6,319 nt of DNA, from positions 1 through 6,319 of the forward strand of contig CAMYYQ010000075.1 of NCBI GenBank assembly GCA_947303535.1, given 5' to 3'. This DNA is from an uncultured Ruminococcus sp. (GTDB lineage Bacteria; Bacillota_A; Clostridia; Oscillospirales; Ruminococcaceae). The position numbers were made by a program, and so were the translations under genes. The notes below the pieces were generated by a model, which was not told the origin of the DNA, did not search any database, and worked only from the letters and a program-made list of their open reading frames with translations. Position 1 is the first letter of the stretch; each line of letters starts with the position of its first letter. This document shows positions 4,311-6,319 of this stretch, piece by piece.

Positions 4311-5351
4311 ATGCTTAATGCTGATCTGAAGGAATTTCAACTGACTTCTGATTTTGATGAGCTTGTGATTTCGGCTGTACTGGCAGTGCCCTCGGGAGAT
4401 ATAAACGGCATTGTACAGATAGTTCACGGTATGAACGAGCACAAGGAGAGATATTACCCCTTTATGGATTACCTTGCTGAGCAGGGCTTTATAACAGTGA
4501 TACATGATAACCGCGGTCATGGCGGAAGCATAATGGAGTCTGATGATATCGGCTTTATGTTCAGAAAAGGCGGCGAAGGCTTTGTAAGTGATATCGCTCA
4601 GATCAATAAGCGTATAAGAACTGCGTATCCGAATATGCCTGTCTTTATGGTGGCAAGCGGTCTCGGAGCTTCGGGTGCAAAATGCTTCATCAAGGGATAC
4701 GATGACTGCATAGACGGTCTTGTACTTCTCGGAAGCCTGTATTACAGCCCTTTTTCACCTGTAACAAGAGCGATAAATTCCGTTGCATCAAAGCGCCCGG
4801 GAAGCCGTTTCAGAAGCGATAAGATATTCGATACCATTGACGACAGCTTAGGAAAATTCTTTGAGGATCCCATAAATTCATGGAGATGCAGCGACCCTGA
4901 TGTGGTTTTAGCATATAACGAGGATCAGCTTTGCAACTTCAAGCCCACACTTAACGGCTATCAGGAAATGCTGTGGATAATGAGAAATTCTCAGTCGGGT
5001 ACAGGCTGGCAGGTGAAAAATCCAAAGCTTCCCATACGTTTCATATCGGGCAAGGAAGATACAGCTATGGTATCGGAGAAGAAATTCATGAAACTGATAT
5101 CAAAGCTGGAAAAGGCAGGATATGACAGCATATCCCACAGACTGTTCGACAATATGCGCCATGATGTCCTCATGGAAAAGAACAGCATAAACGTTCATAA
5201 GGATATAGCAAAAACTCTGTTTTCGTGGCTTGACCGCTGGAACGAGGAGCGCCTTGAGGCAGCGGCAGAGGTCGAAGCCGAAGTCGCAGCAGTAACAGCA
5301 GCCGAGGAAGTACCTGCACAGCAGGAAAGCGAAGAAACAGTAAATGAATAA
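4311..5351 (+). CDS. Alpha/beta-hydrolase, lysophospholipase-like, nucleophile Ser apparently missing
   Basis: This 346-residue protein has the serine-aminopeptidase S33/Hydrolase_4 fold shared by lysophospholipases and monoacylglycerol lipases. Visible landmarks are VQIVHGMNEHKERY (36-48) with the HG oxyanion-loop element, VIHDNRGHGGS (63-73), the acid-bearing strand FISGKED with D250, and RHDVLME with H284 as the expected catalytic His. At the nucleophile elbow, relatives read GHSMG after a hydrophobic strand. Here PVFMVASGLGAS (110-121) aligns Gly117 with the Ser position, so two triad residues remain but the nucleophile seems lost. Ser116 and Ser121 are nearby alternatives. There is no signal peptide or membrane segment, so it is probably cytoplasmic. 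Residues about 313-346 form an Ala/Glu-rich acidic tail outside the fold. ATG 4311 is supported by AGGAGG at 4299-4304. The fold is confident; enzymatic activity is doubtful, and a binding role or an unusual nucleophile is possible. Confidence 0.87.
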   Translation: MLNADLKEFQLTSDFDELVISAVLAVPSGDINGIVQIVHGMNEHKERYYPFMDYLAEQGFITVIHDNRGHGGSIMESDDIGFMFRKGGEGFVSDIAQINKRIRTAYPNMPVFMVASGLGASGAKCFIKGYDDCIDGLVLLGSLYYSPFSPVTRAINSVASKRPGSRFRSDKIFDTIDDSLGKFFEDPINSWRCSDPDVVLAYNEDQLCNFKPTLNGYQEMLWIMRNSQSGTGWQVKNPKLPIRFISGKEDTAMVSEKKFMKLISKLEKAGYDSISHRLFDNMRHDVLMEKNSINVHKDIAKTLFSWLDRWNEERLEAAAEVEAEVAAVTAAEEVPAQQESEETVNE

Positions 5352-5354
5352 ATA

Positions 5355-5397
5355 ACGATCTACAGGACCGCGGCAGTACCGACGGTCCTTATATCGT
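5355..5397 (+). other. Hairpin between the hydrolase gene and tex
   Basis: AGGACCG (5364-5370) and CGGTCCT (5383-5389) form a perfect 7-bp stem around a 12-base loop. Outer ACGAT (5355-5359) and ATCGT (5393-5397) can extend it across a small internal loop. No T run follows, so it is a poor terminator. It sits 18 bases before the tex start codon and may stabilise or punctuate a shared hydrolase-tex transcript. Confidence 0.5.
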
Positions 5398-5415
5398 AAA
5401 ATGAAAGGATCAATT

Positions 5416-6319
5416 ATGGATATCAACAAGACACTGGCAAATGAATTCGGACTTAAACAGGAACAGGTAGACAATACAGTCGCACTTATCGACGACGATA
5501 AGACCATACCTTTTATAGCACGTTACCGTAAGGAGCTTACAGGCTCTCTCGATGATCAGATACTCCGTGAACTGTATGACAGGCTCATGTATCTGCGCAA
5601 CCTTGAAAAGCGCAAGGAAGAGGTAACAAATGCTATTACAGAGCAGGAGAAAATGACTCCTGAGATAGAGGCTGCTATCAGTGCAGCTGTTACGCTTGTG
5701 GAGGTAGAGGATATCTATCGTCCTTTCAAGCCAAAGCGCCGTACCCGTGCAAGCATTGCCCGTGAAAACGGACTCGAACCCCTTGCTGTACTTATCATGG
5801 CACAGGATAACTCCACAGAGCCTGAGAAGGAAGCAGAGGCTTATATAGACGAAGAGAAAAAGATAAACGACGCTCAGACCGCTTTACAGGGAGCTATGGA
5901 CATTATCGCAGAGGATATCTCCGACGATGCAGATATCAGAAAGAAGCTCCGTGCCCTTGCAGGCGAAAAGGGCGAGCTGGTATCCAAGGCATCAGACCCC
6001 GAGGCTGAGAGCGTATACATGAATTACTATGAGTACTCCGAGGCTATCCCAAAGGTGGCAAACCACCGCGTTCTCGCCCTTGACAGAGGCGAGAAGGAGG
6101 GCTTCCTCAAGGTGGCTGTCACACTGGACGAGACTCTTGCCACAGATGTTATCTTCGGCAAGTATATCAAGGCAAACAATGCCTGCGGAGAGCTGGTAAG
6201 AGCCGCAGCCGCAGACAGCTACAAGAGACTTATATTCCCCTCTATCGAGCGAGAGATACGCTCAGAGATGAGCGCAAAGGCTGCCGAGGAGTCCATAAAG
6301 GTATTCGCAGCAAAGCTCC
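5416..6319 (+). CDS. tex: Tex-family RNA-binding transcription accessory protein, N-terminal part (3' truncated by window)
   Basis: The first 301 codons of a Tex protein are present, open to the window edge. Tex is a conserved cytoplasmic nucleic-acid-binding protein, related to eukaryotic Spt6, that associates with transcription. The N-terminal Tex domain is clear: a helical start, TIPFIARYRKELTGSLDD (30-47), the long charged helix DRLMYLRNLEKRKEEV (55-70), the VEDIYRPFKPKRRTRASIA block (97-115), and HRVLALDRGEKEG (217-229) entering the YqgF-like RNase H-fold domain. Full-length members are about 700-780 residues, so the rest of YqgF, the helix-hairpin-helix part and the C-terminal S1 domain lie outside. 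ATG 5416 is preferred because AAAGGA (5404-5409) is six bases upstream; the in-frame ATG at 5401 lacks a ribosome-binding site. No promoter was seen in the 64-base gap, so transcription may continue from the hydrolase gene. Confidence 0.94.
   Translation, partial: MDINKTLANEFGLKQEQVDNTVALIDDDKTIPFIARYRKELTGSLDDQILRELYDRLMYLRNLEKRKEEVTNAITEQEKMTPEIEAAISAAVTLVEVEDIYRPFKPKRRTRASIARENGLEPLAVLIMAQDNSTEPEKEAEAYIDEEKKINDAQTALQGAMDIIAEDISDDADIRKKLRALAGEKGELVSKASDPEAESVYMNYYEYSEAIPKVANHRVLALDRGEKEGFLKVAVTLDETLATDVIFGKYIKANNACGELVRAAAADSYKRLIFPSIEREIRSEMSAKAAEESIKVFAAKL

Noticed and set aside
1..6319. CRISPR array, insertion sequence, tRNA or prophage features
   Set aside because: No regularly spaced repeats, transposase or integrase frames, terminal inverted repeats or tRNA-like cloverleaf sequences were seen on either strand.

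Overview
The window looks like chromosomal DNA of a low-to-moderate GC Gram-positive anaerobe. Supporting signs are strong AGGAGG ribosome-binding sites, very consensus-like sigma-A promoters, intrinsic terminators, frequent ATA and AGA codons, and a VanZ-family gene. Protein style suggests the clostridial Ruminococcus/Oscillospiraceae group, but that is an inference from general resemblance and was not tested by a search. All genes read on the plus strand. No rRNA, tRNA, CRISPR array, insertion sequence or prophage gene is visible.

Layout. (1) Positions 1-425 hold the 3' end of a UDP-glucose 4-epimerase gene (galE), closed by a strong terminator. (2) Positions 463-1043 are a single-gene unit with its own promoter, a VanZ-family membrane protein gene (535-1008) and a terminator. 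(3) Positions 1063-2674 hold two tandem promoters, a polytopic O-antigen ligase/polymerase-like (Wzy_C) membrane protein gene (1234-2625) and a hairpin terminator. (4) Positions 2742-4242 are a two-gene operon: a DEDDh 3'-5' exonuclease-like gene starting at TTG 2842, and a one-base-overlapping gene for a fusion of an MmcQ/YjbR domain and an EVE-like domain. It is preceded by a consensus promoter and a repeat cluster that looks like an operator. (5) Positions 4231-5351 hold an extended -10 promoter and an alpha/beta-hydrolase of the lysophospholipase/monoacylglycerol-lipase type. Its nucleophile serine appears to be replaced by glycine. (6) Positions 5416-6319 are the 5' part of tex, a nucleic-acid-binding transcription accessory protein gene that runs off the window.

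How the genes relate. GalE supplies UDP-galactose, the Wzy_C protein probably polymerises or transfers a surface glycan, and the VanZ-like protein is also a membrane protein, so the left half has a cell-envelope theme. These are nevertheless separate transcription units with terminators between them. The right half leans towards nucleic-acid metabolism (exonuclease, YjbR-EVE, Tex) with the divergent hydrolase in between. The hydrolase and tex have no obvious promoter between them and may be co-transcribed.

The most interesting points are the exonuclease/YjbR-EVE operon, a candidate nucleic-acid-modification-sensing pair; the hydrolase with an apparently lost catalytic serine but retained Asp and His; and the promoter architecture, which moves two gene starts downstream of the longest-ORF starts. 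No clearly new multi-gene system (defence island, retron, mobile element) is evident; the exonuclease/YjbR-EVE pair comes closest.
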